Source: JBNKHG01 sp050290225 (GTDB lineage Bacteria; Pseudomonadota; Gammaproteobacteria; Pseudomonadales; Cellvibrionaceae). From it: a DNA stretch of 64,000 nucleotides. Both the position numbers and the translations under genes were made by a program. The notes under the pieces are model-generated. The model was not told where the DNA came from, made no database searches, and worked only from the letters and a program-made list of their open reading frames with translations. The stretch covers positions 1 to 64,000 of the forward strand of contig JBNKHG010000007.1 of assembly GCA_050290225.1 (NCBI GenBank). Direction: 5' to 3'. Numbering within the stretch: position 1 is the first letter of the stretch; each line of letters starts with the position of its first letter. This document shows positions 16,822 through 24,794 of this stretch, piece by piece.

Positions 16822-17658
16822 CTATTTGAGCAGCGCCATTGCCGCCTCCATATCCTCGGACAGGTCTTCGGCCTCGGTATGTTGCATGTCTGGGTCCAAT
16901 CCCAGGCGCTCAAAGGCGGTCACGGCGGTGTAATCCACTTCTGCCAGCGGGTGTTTGTCTTCCATATAGCTTTGCAGCATGGCCACGGTGACAATGTCGG
17001 CGTAATCGGCCCGATCGGCCTGCCTGCCAAAGTCGACATGCAGGGAGGGCACCTTAGCCAGTTCGGCTGGAAAATCCCACTTTTCGAGAATCCTGTCGCC
17101 AATCTGGGCGTGTATCTGGTCAATCACTGAATCCAGGGTGATACTGTCCCTGAGCAGGGCCGGGTGATCCTCGGCGTATGTCAGGATGGGCAGGACGCCG
17201 ATACGGTGCACGAGGCCGGCAAGGGTCGCTTGATCGGGGCGCAGGTTGGTGGTCAACTTGCACAATACATGGCAGATACCGGCGATTTCACTGGAGCGAC
17301 TCCATACCTCTCGCATGCGCTTGTCCACCAGATCAGAGGTAGCCTGGAACATCTGTTCCATGGCCAGGCCGGTTGCCAGGCTGCAGGTGTACTCCATGCC
17401 CAGGCGCATCAGAGCCATATTCAGGTCTTCGATCTCCCGGCTGGCCCTGAGCAGGGGGCTATTGGCCACTTTGATTATACGGGCGGCCAGGGCGGCATCT
17501 TGGGAGATGAGATCGCCCAGCTGTTTTATACTCGCGTCCGGATCTTCTGCCACTTCTCGCACCCGCAGTGCAACCTCCGGGAGTGTAGGCAGTACCAGCT
17601 GGTCCTTGTTCAGCGCATCGAGTATTTCCTGGCGAACGGATTCGGCAACTTGGCTCAT
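16822..17658 (-). CDS. HDOD domain signalling protein
   Basis: A 278-residue protein that is almost entirely one HDOD domain (about residues 20-220: LPTLPEVALRVREVAEDPDAS, LISQDAALAARIIKVANSP, RLGMEYTCSLATGLAM). HDOD proteins are catalytically degenerate relatives of HD phosphodiesterases used in regulation of motility, stress and second-messenger responses. No extra output domain is attached. An AAGGACTTT-type ribosome-binding site precedes the ATG. Its partner cannot be inferred from the neighbours. Confidence 0.88.
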   Translation of the reverse strand: MSQVAESVRQEILDALNKDQLVLPTLPEVALRVREVAEDPDASIKQLGDLISQDAALAARIIKVANSPLLRASREIEDLNMALMRLGMEYTCSLATGLAMEQMFQATSDLVDKRMREVWSRSSEIAGICHVLCKLTTNLRPDQATLAGLVHRIGVLPILTYAEDHPALLRDSITLDSVIDQIHAQIGDRILEKWDFPAELAKVPSLHVDFGRQADRADYADIVTVAMLQSYMEDKHPLAEVDYTAVTAFERLGLDPDMQHTEAEDLSEDMEAAMALLK

Positions 17659-17703
17659 GTAAAGTCCTTTCGATTTAAGCGTCTTTATTACGCGTCTTTC
17701 TCT

Positions 17704-17752
17704 GTCTAAGCTCAGTCTAAGCTCGGTCTATAAAAAGTCGGTCTAAGCCTCG
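17704..17752. repeat. Degenerate 11-bp tandem repeat at the ygfZ 3' end
   Basis: GTCTAAGCTCA (17704-17714) and GTCTAAGCTCG (17715-17725) are followed by GTCTATAAAAAGTCG and GTCTAAGCCTCG. On the coding (minus) strand each intact unit includes a TAG triplet, and the last unit covers the ygfZ stop codon at 17745-17743. Confidence 0.7.
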
Positions 17753-18693
17753 GTCTCAGCGAATCCGTAGGGCAGGCTGAGGAGGGTGAGTTTCCGGGTG
17801 CATGCCGGGTCCAGAAAAACACTGTTTGCCTCCGCGACCTCCTTGGTCAGGACAATCAGTGCTTCGGCTGAAGTGTTGCCCGGGTCAGTGAGGGCCACGG
17901 AGACAATATTGCCCACGCTTTGCTGACTGCCCTCGGTATAGATATCGTCACCAGGCCGGGGAACTTCAGTGGCAATTTCCAGACGGGCGCGGTACATCTG
18001 GCGTTTCAGTTTTCCCAGGTATTGCATACGCGCGACAATTTCCTGGCCGGTATAACAGCCTTTGTCAAAGCTGATGCCGCCCAATACCTGGTAATTCAGC
18101 ATTTGCGGAATAAACAGCTCTGCAGAACTGGGGTAAATTTCGCCAATGCCGTCACGAATATCCAACAATGTCCAGTAATTGGCATCTTCAATGGTGGTGT
18201 TTTCTGCGAGTTCGGCTTTAAGCGCATCGGCTTGTTCATCCGGTAGCCAGCACTCGTAGCGGTTGTCACTGAGTTTTATCAGGCAGCCTTCGTCGAGATG
18301 ACTCACGGCTTGTGTTGATTGAGGAGGGCGGGTTAGGTGTGTCGTCAACAGCGATTCCGCATCCGTACCGGCGATGCCCAGGCGTTTAAACTGATGGCTG
18401 CGGTCATGCAGCTCCGCCTTGGAGAAAACAATGTATTTGCCCAGGGCCTGCTTAGCCGTCTCCCGCATTTCCAGAGGCATACGCAGGGCAATATGGTCAT
18501 TGGTTAGCTGTATTGCTCGAAAACTGAACAGGGCTCTTCCTTTGTGGTTGCAATGCATCCCCAGGCGAGACGTTTCTGTCAGCTCGGTAATATCGCAGGT
18601 TACCTGACCCTGTAAGAATTTGCCGGCATCGGAGCCAATGACCGAGATCACCCCTTGGTGGCTCAATTCGACTAATGCGTTGCTGCTGCTCAT
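17743..18693 (-). CDS. ygfZ: Folate-binding Fe-S cluster repair/tRNA-modification protein YgfZ
   Basis: GcvT-like folate-binding protein of 316 residues that supports Fe-S enzymes, including MiaB. The diagnostic motif KGCYTGQEIVARMQY is present, with the essential Cys. Other family segments are GSDAGKFLQGQVTCD near the N-terminus and LFIPQMLNYQVLGGISFDKG just before the motif. The start is placed at MSSSNALVEL (18693); the open frame to 18765 adds 24 residues unlike the family. It is divergent from sdhE, a frequent neighbour of ygfZ in proteobacteria. Confidence 0.93.
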   Translation of the reverse strand: MSSSNALVELSHQGVISVIGSDAGKFLQGQVTCDITELTETSRLGMHCNHKGRALFSFRAIQLTNDHIALRMPLEMRETAKQALGKYIVFSKAELHDRSHQFKRLGIAGTDAESLLTTHLTRPPQSTQAVSHLDEGCLIKLSDNRYECWLPDEQADALKAELAENTTIEDANYWTLLDIRDGIGEIYPSSAELFIPQMLNYQVLGGISFDKGCYTGQEIVARMQYLGKLKRQMYRARLEIATEVPRPGDDIYTEGSQQSVGNIVSVALTDPGNTSAEALIVLTKEVAEANSVFLDPACTRKLTLLSLPYGFAETEA

Positions 18694-18823
18694 GGATTCT
18701 AAGTCTAGTACATCGGATGGGCTATCATAGAGATTCCCTGCCGGCTTTGCTAGCGCCCGTCGCAAGACTTGCCGTTGTATTTTTACCGTTGCTATTGTGC
18801 TTTAGGCATCATTCTCCATAGGC

Positions 18824-18829
18824 TATAAT
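18824..18829 (+). promoter_or_regulatory. Candidate -10 element for sdhE
   Basis: A perfect TATAAT lies 93 bp before the sdhE start. Seventeen bases upstream is TTTAGG, a poor -35. It is the best sigma-70-like element in the ygfZ-sdhE divergent region. Confidence 0.45.
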
Positions 18830-18862
18830 GCGCACCGGCCCGCTGTGGCTGGCTGTAAACAA

Positions 18863-18892
18863 ATTGCGTTTCATAAGATTGCGTTTCATAAG
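18863..18892. repeat. Exact 15-bp tandem duplication in the sdhE leader
   Basis: ATTGCGTTTCATAAG occurs twice with no spacer (18863-18877 and 18878-18892), between the candidate promoter and the sdhE start at 18922. Confidence 0.85.
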
Positions 18893-18921
18893 AGAGTTCC
18901 ATTAAAGAGGTATATGCGGGG

Positions 18922-19173
18922 ATGGATAAGAATCGCCTGTTCTGGGGCAGCCGCCGCGGCATGCTGGAGTTGGATCTGGTACTGATGCCGTTCGTGGAAA
19001 ATGTGTATCCAACCCTGTCTCAGGAAGAGAAGGAACTTTACTGGAAATTATTGGAGTGTGAAGATCAGGATATGTTCGGCTGGTTCCTGCGTCGGGAAGA
19101 TCCCGAAGAACCTGATCTGCAAAGGATTGTGAAAATTATTCGTGACAATACCGGCATGCAGCGTCAAGACTGA
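18922..19173 (+). CDS. sdhE: FAD assembly factor SdhE
   Basis: Small protein of 83 residues that promotes covalent flavinylation of succinate dehydrogenase SdhA and fumarate reductase. The diagnostic RGMLELD motif is at residues 13-19, followed by the usual acidic helical bundle (EEKELYWKLLECEDQDMFGW). The family was once annotated as antitoxin CptB. It overlaps the following ygfX-like frame, the common sdhE-ygfX arrangement. Confidence 0.95.
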   Translation: MDKNRLFWGSRRGMLELDLVLMPFVENVYPTLSQEEKELYWKLLECEDQDMFGWFLRREDPEEPDLQRIVKIIRDNTGMQRQD

Positions 19174-19615
19174 CAGACGATTTCAGCAGATCATCATTGA
19201 TCCCTCCCTTTATCTTCTGACTTTTATCCTGGTTACTCACTCGGCGGCCGCGCTGGTGGTTTGGTTGTCGCAGATTGATGTTTTAGGGTGCCTGGTTGCG
19301 GATGCTGTCGTCGGACTCAGTGCTGCGGCTGAACTGGGCAGACACTGGTTCGTGGGAAGACGGGTGCTGACGGTGCGAGATGGGGGCTGGTCGCTGGCGG
19401 CGACCGAGTCGTCGCTGCCGGAGGAAAGTATTGGCGTCACGCTGCACCCGCCGGTATTACTCTGGTCCTGGCTTATCGTTCTGCAGCTGCGAACAGAGGC
19501 CGGACGCCGTTTGCCTTTGTTGATTCTCTGGGACAATAGCTGTGCTGACGACCGCCGTCGACTGCGGGCATACCTGCGTACCACTGTACCCAATAAGGGC
19601 CCAGGCCGCCTTTAA
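19142..19615 (+). CDS. ygfX: YgfX-like membrane protein
   Basis: A protein of up to 157 residues with two closely spaced hydrophobic segments near the N-terminus (YLLTFILVTHSAAALVVWL and the segment after SQIDVLG), a beta-rich middle (RVLTVRDGGWSLAA) and a C-terminus with LLILWDNSCADDRRRLRAYL. The helical hairpin and the LPDS-like final motif fit YgfX. It follows sdhE, as YgfX does elsewhere. The start is uncertain: GTG 19142 overlaps sdhE by 32 bp. Reports of YgfX as a toxin (CptA) are from E. coli only. Its 3' end overlaps nadB by 4 bp. Confidence 0.78.
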   Translation: MTIPACSVKTDRRFQQIIIDPSLYLLTFILVTHSAAALVVWLSQIDVLGCLVADAVVGLSAAAELGRHWFVGRRVLTVRDGGWSLAATESSLPEESIGVTLHPPVLLWSWLIVLQLRTEAGRRLPLLILWDNSCADDRRRLRAYLRTTVPNKGPGRL

Positions 19616-21231
19616 TTCTTGCTGACGACAATGTCCTGTGCAGCAAAGTTCATCGGCACCAGAATTGTGTCCCTGGCAATGGCTTTGGGAGCTGTGTAGT
19701 CAAGGGTGTAGTGCAGGCCGCGGCTTTCCCGGCGCTCCATTGCTGAGCGAATAATCAGCTCGGCCACTGTCGCCAAGTTACGCAGCTCGATCACGTCATT
19801 GCCCACCTTGTAGTTGCTATAGTATTCGGCAATCTCTTTTTGCAACAGCTTGATGCGGTGGGTGGCGCGCTCAAGCCGCTTGCGGGTGCGGACAATTCCC
19901 ACATAGTCCCACATGAACCGCCGCAGTTCGTCCCAGTTGTGGGAGATTACTACGTCTTCGTCGGAATCAGTCACTCGCGATTCATCCCAATCCGCGGAAT
20001 TTTCCGGTTCGGGTATTCGGGGCAGGTTTGATGCTATGTGCTGCGCCGCCGATTGGGCGTAGACAATACATTCGAGCAGAGAGTTGCTGGCCATACGGTT
20101 AGCGCCGTGCAGGCCGGTAAAGGAGGTCTCGCCGATGGCGTAGAGATTCTGCAGGTCGGTCTGGCCGTTGGAATCCACGACCACGCCGCCGCAGGTGTAG
20201 TGCGCGGCCGGTACGATGGGAATGGGCTCTTTGGTAATGTCGATACCGAATTCCAGGCACCGCGCCTGGACGGTGGGGAAGTGCTCATTGATAAAGTCGG
20301 CAGGTTTGTGACTGATGTCCAGGTACAGGCAGTCGCAACCGAGGCGTTTCATCTCGTGGTCGATGGCGCGGGCGACGATATCCCGCGGGGCCAGCTCGCC
20401 GCGCTCATCAAAACGGTGCATAAAGCGTTTGCCATTGGGAAGCTTGAGGTGGCCGCCTTCTCCACGCAGAGCCTCGGTCACCAGAAAAGTCTTGGCCTTG
20501 GGGTGGTATAGGCAGGTGGGGTGGAATTGGTTGAACTCCATATTGGCAACCCGGCAGCCGGCGCGCCAGGCCATGGCGATACCGTCGCCACTGGCGCTGT
20601 CCGGGTTGCTGGTGTACAGGTAAACCTTGCTGGCGCCACCGGTGGCGAGAATAACGCACTTGGCCTGGAAGACATGAACCTCGCCGTTGTTGTTATTGAG
20701 TACATAAGCACCGCTACAGCGCAGCTTGCGCGACCCGGCATCGGCCTGTTGGATCAGGTTGATAGCCACGTGATTCTCAAACAGTTCGACACTGCTGTTT
20801 TTGACCTTATCAATGAGGGTACTGTGGACGGCGCGACCGGTGGCATCGGCATTGTGGATAATCCGTCGGTGACTGTGACCTCCCTCTTTGGTCAGGTGGT
20901 ACTCGGCACTGTCCGAATCCCTGGTAAAACTTACGCCCTGATCGATCAGCCATTGGATGGCGGCTTTGCTGCGCTCCACCGTAAACCGTACCGCGTCCTC
21001 GTGACACAGGCCGGCTCCTGCGTTGAGGGTGTCGGCAACATGGGCGTCGACCGAATCCTGGTCATCCAAAACAGCCGCAATTCCGCCCTGAGCGAACCAG
21101 GTGGAACCTTCATTGAGCTGGCCTTTACTAAGAATCGCGACACTGGCCCTCTCGGCCAGGTTTAATGCCAGGGTCAAGCCTGCGGCACCACTGCCAATAA
21201 CCAGTACATCGTGATTGTGGTGTTTTGCCAT
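19612..21231 (-). CDS. nadB: L-aspartate oxidase
   Basis: First enzyme of de novo NAD synthesis, oxidising L-aspartate to iminoaspartate. The 539-residue flavoprotein has an N-terminal FAD-binding motif VLVIGSGAAGLTLALNLAE, substrate-site HRRIIHNADATGRAVH, FHPTCLYHP, and the second FAD motif GETSFTGLHGANRMASNSLL. The C-terminal helical domain typical of NadB (RRFMWDYVGIVRTRKRLE) separates it from SdhA/FrdA. nadB sits divergent to algU, as in Pseudomonas. Confidence 0.96.
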   Translation of the reverse strand: MAKHHNHDVLVIGSGAAGLTLALNLAERASVAILSKGQLNEGSTWFAQGGIAAVLDDQDSVDAHVADTLNAGAGLCHEDAVRFTVERSKAAIQWLIDQGVSFTRDSDSAEYHLTKEGGHSHRRIIHNADATGRAVHSTLIDKVKNSSVELFENHVAINLIQQADAGSRKLRCSGAYVLNNNNGEVHVFQAKCVILATGGASKVYLYTSNPDSASGDGIAMAWRAGCRVANMEFNQFHPTCLYHPKAKTFLVTEALRGEGGHLKLPNGKRFMHRFDERGELAPRDIVARAIDHEMKRLGCDCLYLDISHKPADFINEHFPTVQARCLEFGIDITKEPIPIVPAAHYTCGGVVVDSNGQTDLQNLYAIGETSFTGLHGANRMASNSLLECIVYAQSAAQHIASNLPRIPEPENSADWDESRVTDSDEDVVISHNWDELRRFMWDYVGIVRTRKRLERATHRIKLLQKEIAEYYSNYKVGNDVIELRNLATVAELIIRSAMERRESRGLHYTLDYTAPKAIARDTILVPMNFAAQDIVVSKN

Positions 21232-21367
21232 GAACGGGTAATCTCCGCCTTTTCAAGGTTCAGCTATTGTTCTAAAGGGCCGCGTAGTATATACAAGCTC
21301 TAGCAAAGCCTAAAAGGTTAGTTTGCCTAAAAAACAGTCTAAATTACAGAAAGTTAGCACTTTATAT

Positions 21368-21395
21368 GAACTTTTTGGGCACGGTGGCAGTCAAG
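21368..21395 (+). promoter_or_regulatory. Candidate autoregulatory AlgU promoter
   Basis: GAACTT (21368-21373), 17-nt spacer, TCAAG (21391-21395), 147 bp upstream of the algU start. The -35 is a perfect match to the AlgU consensus; the -10 is only partial (consensus TCTGA). Autoregulation of algU is known in Pseudomonas. Confidence 0.4.
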
Positions 21396-21476
21396 TTCAC
21401 TTTCAATAAGCATCTCGCCAGGATCAATATTGAGCGGGTTGTCGACAGAGCTTCAAGCATGATGAGAATTAGGGGT

Positions 21477-21501
21477 GCGTTTCAAGGTAGTACTGAAACG
21501 C
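21477..21501 (+). promoter_or_regulatory. Hairpin just upstream of the algU ribosome-binding site
   Basis: GCGTTTCA (21477-21484) and TGAAACGC (21494-21501) form a perfect 8-bp stem with a 9-nt loop. Only two bases separate it from the GGGAG ribosome-binding site (21504-21508). Its position suggests an effect on translation or mRNA stability, possibly thermosensitive; it is not a terminator because no T-tract follows. Confidence 0.55.
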
Positions 21502-21514
21502 TTGGGAGTTGAGC

Positions 21515-22102
21515 ATGACAGCGCAGCAAGCGCAGGACACGGATCAGCAGCTGGTTCAGCGCGTCCAAAAAGGCGATAAACGCGCCTTCGACCTGCTGGT
21601 GATCAAATATCAACACAAGATAATGGCCATTGTCGGGCGTTATATTCGCGATAGTTTTGAAGTGAATGACGTAGTGCAGGAGGCTTTTATCAAGGCTTAC
21701 CGGGCTCTGCCTAACTTTCGCGGCGAAAGTGCCTTTTATACCTGGATGTACCGCATCGCCATAAATACCGCAAAGAATCACCTGGTGGCGAAAAACCGCC
21801 GCCCTCCCGCCAGTGATGTGGATGTGGATGAGGCGGAGTTTTATTCAGGCAGCGAGTCTCTGAAAGACGTGGATACCCCCGAGAATAACTTGTTCCGGGA
21901 CGAGTTGCAGAGGGTAGTGAATGAAGCCATTCGTAGCTTGCCGGAAGATCTGCGGACGGCGGTGACGCTACGTGAGCTCGAAGGCCTTAGTTATGAAGAG
22001 ATTGCTGAGGTGATGGACTGTCCGGTAGGTACAGTGCGCTCCCGGATTTTCCGGGCCCGGGAGTCGATTGATAAGCAGATACAGCCCCTGGTGGCGCGGT
22101 AA
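21515..22102 (+). CDS. algU: RNA polymerase sigma-E/AlgU envelope-stress sigma factor
   Basis: ECF sigma factor of 195 residues. Region 2 (about residues 20-95) shows FDLLVIKYQHKIMAIVGRYI, DVVQEAFIKAYRALPNFRG and FYTWMYRIAINTAKNHLVA; region 4 shows LPEDLRTAVTLRELEGLSYEEIAEVMDCPVGTVRSRI. It directs transcription of envelope-stress genes (GAACTT/TCTGA promoters). An in-frame TTG at 21509 lies inside the ribosome-binding region, so ATG 21515 is chosen. Followed by mucA, mucB, mucC and mucD homologues. The small-RNA promoters at 1639-1666 and 1863-1890 match its expected recognition sequence. Confidence 0.97.
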   Translation: MTAQQAQDTDQQLVQRVQKGDKRAFDLLVIKYQHKIMAIVGRYIRDSFEVNDVVQEAFIKAYRALPNFRGESAFYTWMYRIAINTAKNHLVAKNRRPPASDVDVDEAEFYSGSESLKDVDTPENNLFRDELQRVVNEAIRSLPEDLRTAVTLRELEGLSYEEIAEVMDCPVGTVRSRIFRARESIDKQIQPLVAR

Positions 22103-22486
22103 AAGGCCGCTTGGGATAAAATTGATTATTTTGAGCACTCTATGAAACCAAAGGCGATTTCACTGGTCATATAGGCTGTTCCCTGTGGATAGCAGGTATA
22201 TCAAGGCTTCAGATGCTAGTGGCACGACCGGTAAATGGCGTCCGGGGGCAGGAAATCGGCTGCTTTAAAGCTGATTGAAAGGGGTGTTTGAGAAACCCGG
22301 ATGGTTTCATTTTAACGGAAGGCGGAAAGTCGGATTGGAAAGTCGGATTGGAAAGACGGATTGGAAAGACTGGTTGGATAGGCAGACGATATCGACTATC
22401 TTTACGAACAAATATTTGCGGTGCCCGGTTGGTTCCCTAAGGGGCAGACCAGAAATCGAAAAAAAATCAGAGGGGTAACCCCAAGC
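22103..22486. other. Unusually long algU-mucA spacer
   Basis: A 384-bp gap inside an operon whose first two genes are normally almost adjacent. It contains an imperfect hairpin (GGGTGTTTGAGAAACCC near 22283) and a 13-bp tandem repeat at 22331-22369. No T-tract terminator and no convincing coding frame are seen. It may hold a second promoter for the anti-sigma genes. Confidence 0.6.
22331..22378. repeat. 13-bp tandem repeat in the algU-mucA spacer
   Basis: CGGATTGGAAAGT (22331-22343) is followed by CGGATTGGAAAGA twice (22344-22356, 22357-22369), with partial copies on both sides (GGCGGAAAGT before, CTGGTTGGA after). Confidence 0.85.
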
Positions 22487-23194
22487 ATGGTGGAAAACAC
22501 GGCTAAACAATCAACTCTGGAGTCACTGTCAGCCCTGGTGGATAACCAGGCGTCGGAGTTGGAACTACACCGCTTGCTCAAGCAGAGTGAGTCTGACCCC
22601 GAGGTCCGGGAGACGTGGGGCCGCTACCAGTTGAGCAGTGCCGTGATGCGTGGTGATTTTCATGCAAGCCGCTATGTCGATCTGTCTGCCGGTATCCGTG
22701 CCGCGATCGATGAGGAACCTGCCCACGATTGCGACCTCTCCTCCGCGGCGGAAGCCCGGAATCTAGAAAATCCCAGTTCGCGCTGGTGGCATGTAGCAGG
22801 ACGATTTGCTGTCGCTGCCTCTGTTGCCGGTGCGGTGATGTTGGGCGCACAGCAGTATGGCGATAAGCTCATTGGTGGCGCGTCCGAAAATGAAATGGCG
22901 GAGGCTCCGGCCCCGACTCAATCTGTGCCTTTGCCGGCTGGTTTCAACGCTCCGATACCTCTGAATGCCCGCACTGTTAGTAGTCATGATCAATATCAGC
23001 CCAACCTGAGAGAAGGGCGCAAGGTGCAATTCGTGCCTCGCAGCGGTAATCGCGAGCTGGCGAACACCCCGGCAGGTCGTGAAATACAAAACCACCTCAA
23101 CCAGTTGATGCTGGAGCACGCAGAACACGCCGCCTTGAACAGCGGTCGTGGCATGCTGCCATTTGCGCGGGTGGCTCGAATGGAAGAAGAATAA
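22487..23194 (+). CDS. mucA: Anti-sigma factor MucA/RseA
   Basis: Single-pass inner-membrane anti-sigma-E factor of 235 residues. The cytoplasmic N-terminus (ESLSALVDNQASELELHRLLKQ, RETWGRYQLSSAVMRGD) is the RseA/MucA sigma-binding domain. A transmembrane segment at about residues 105-123 (FAVAASVAGAVMLGAQQ) precedes a periplasmic tail that is the target of regulated proteolysis. The start MVENTAKQST follows AGAGGGG; the upstream frame extension is not family-like. It keeps AlgU inactive until envelope stress. Confidence 0.93.
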   Translation: MVENTAKQSTLESLSALVDNQASELELHRLLKQSESDPEVRETWGRYQLSSAVMRGDFHASRYVDLSAGIRAAIDEEPAHDCDLSSAAEARNLENPSSRWWHVAGRFAVAASVAGAVMLGAQQYGDKLIGGASENEMAEAPAPTQSVPLPAGFNAPIPLNARTVSSHDQYQPNLREGRKVQFVPRSGNRELANTPAGREIQNHLNQLMLEHAEHAALNSGRGMLPFARVARMEEE

Positions 23195-23200
23195 CCGGGA

Positions 23201-24172
23201 ATGAAGCTGTTAACTTTCCTGAGGGCAAGTGGTGTGACACTTGCCCTTTTTGCATCTGCTATTACCCCCTCACAGGCTAACGAGGATTCTGCGCAGGTTC
23301 GGCAATTGCTTGGCAGGATGTCTGAAGCCGTACGTGAATTGGATTACCGGGGCCTGTTTACCTACGAGTATGGAGGTTCACTGGAGACCTTGCGTGTTGT
23401 GCACGCGGTCAAAGACGGGGTTGAGTATGAACGCCTGGAGCACCTTAGCGGGCCAGAGCGGGAGATTGTGCGCTCGGGGCAATCGGTCGATTGCCTGAAT
23501 CCAGGGGATCAATTACTGAGGGGGCGCCTGCGCAACCTCGGTGTCAAAGCTGACCTGGACGGCTTTTACCACTTCTATCTCCGCGGTGAAGAGCGGGTTG
23601 CCGGACGTGAAGCACTGATTCTGCAGGCGGTACCCAAAGACAAGTACCGCTATGGTTACACGTTGTCGATCGACAAGCAGACAGGCTTGCCCCTCAAATC
23701 ATTGTTGATCGGTAATAAGAAACGGGTGCTCGAACGCTTTCAATTTGTTGAGCTGGAATTGGGCCCAATGCTGGGAGAGGAAGATTACCAGCCGGTGTCT
23801 CCGCGTTACCGTGTTGCCGAACATGCGCTATCCCCCTGTAACCCAGAGGGCAACGAAGTACCGAAGCGCTGGCAGACCACTTGGCTGCCCGACGGGTTTG
23901 TGTTTTCTGGTCAGCGCCAACCTTCGGGCCAGGGAGATATGCTGATGTACACGGACGGATTGACAGCCTTTTCGGTCTTTATTGAGCCCCTGAAATCCAA
24001 AGTGATGATTGAAGGGCGGGCGCAGCGTGGTGCAACCGTGGCCTATATGGCCCAGTTGGTGCGCAACCAGGTTCCCTACCGCGTAACGGTGGTGGGTGAA
24101 GTACCCGCAGTGACCGCACAGCGGGTGGCTTCCTCGATAAGTCCTCTTCCCTCACCATCCCTGCCTCACTAG
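23201..24172 (+). CDS. mucB: Periplasmic sigma-E regulator MucB/RseB
   Basis: Periplasmic protein of 323 residues with a signal peptide ending near PSQA (residue 26). It has the MucB/RseB two-domain layout: an N-terminal LolA-like lipid-binding domain (YRGLFTYEYGGSLETLRVVHAV) and a C-terminal domain (GFVFSGQRQPSGQGDMLMYTDGLTAFSVFIE). It protects MucA from cleavage and senses mislocalised lipopolysaccharide. It starts 6 bp after mucA. Confidence 0.93.
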   Translation: MKLLTFLRASGVTLALFASAITPSQANEDSAQVRQLLGRMSEAVRELDYRGLFTYEYGGSLETLRVVHAVKDGVEYERLEHLSGPEREIVRSGQSVDCLNPGDQLLRGRLRNLGVKADLDGFYHFYLRGEERVAGREALILQAVPKDKYRYGYTLSIDKQTGLPLKSLLIGNKKRVLERFQFVELELGPMLGEEDYQPVSPRYRVAEHALSPCNPEGNEVPKRWQTTWLPDGFVFSGQRQPSGQGDMLMYTDGLTAFSVFIEPLKSKVMIEGRAQRGATVAYMAQLVRNQVPYRVTVVGEVPAVTAQRVASSISPLPSPSLPH

Positions 24173-24212
24173 AATAGCGGAGTGGCTTCCCACCGGGGTT
24201 GGCCTGTGCAGG

Positions 24213-24701
24213 ATGGAAAAACCAGACACTATGATTATCGAAAGTGGGCGTGTCGTGGCCGTAAACAGCGACAGTTTATGGGTGGAGACGATCCAGCAAT
24301 CCACGTGCGGTTCCTGTGCAGCGGAAAAGGGCTGTGGTCAGGGGCTGATCGCCAAATGGGGGGGGCACACCTCTTACCTTCGTGTGCTACTGGAAGGGCG
24401 CAATCCCGAGGACTTTCAGATCGATCAAACAGTGAAAATCGGCGTTCCCGAGGAAGTGGTGGTTAAGGGTTCGCTGTTTGTCTATTTAATTCCCCTGTTG
24501 GGTCTGATGCTTGGAGCCTGGTTGGGACAATCGCTGGTGGCCAGCGATGTCGCGGCTATACTAGGGGCATTGGGCGGATTGCTCCTCGGCGGGGGCGTTG
24601 TCCGCTGGCGCGCATACCAAACCCGGAACAACCCCGACCTGCAGCCGGTGCTGATGATGTCTCCCGCCGCGCAGGTCTCTACAGTCAAATTCATGAAATA
24701 A
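24213..24701 (+). CDS. mucC: SoxR-reducing/sigma-E modulator MucC/RseC
   Basis: Inner-membrane protein of about 162 residues (156 if started at the second Met, MIIESGRVV, 24231). A Cys-rich cytoplasmic N-terminus, QSTCGSCAAEKGCGQGL, precedes two helices (LFVYLIPLLGLMLGAWL and VAAILGALGGLLLGGGVV). RseC homologues act on SoxR reduction and modestly on sigma-E signalling. It lies between mucB and mucD. Confidence 0.93.
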   Translation: MEKPDTMIIESGRVVAVNSDSLWVETIQQSTCGSCAAEKGCGQGLIAKWGGHTSYLRVLLEGRNPEDFQIDQTVKIGVPEEVVVKGSLFVYLIPLLGLMLGAWLGQSLVASDVAAILGALGGLLLGGGVVRWRAYQTRNNPDLQPVLMMSPAAQVSTVKFMK

Positions 24702-24794
24702 CTCTCCTTGGCGTTGAACCGAACCTTGGTAGAAGCGTCGAAGAAACACAAATTTGCAACACTATTTAGTGAGATTGATAAAGGAGTTTGTTGA

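Noticed and set aside
18922..19615. Toxin-antitoxin system CptBA
   Set aside because: SdhE and YgfX were once called CptB/CptA, but SdhE is an established flavinylation factor; nothing here supports a TA module.
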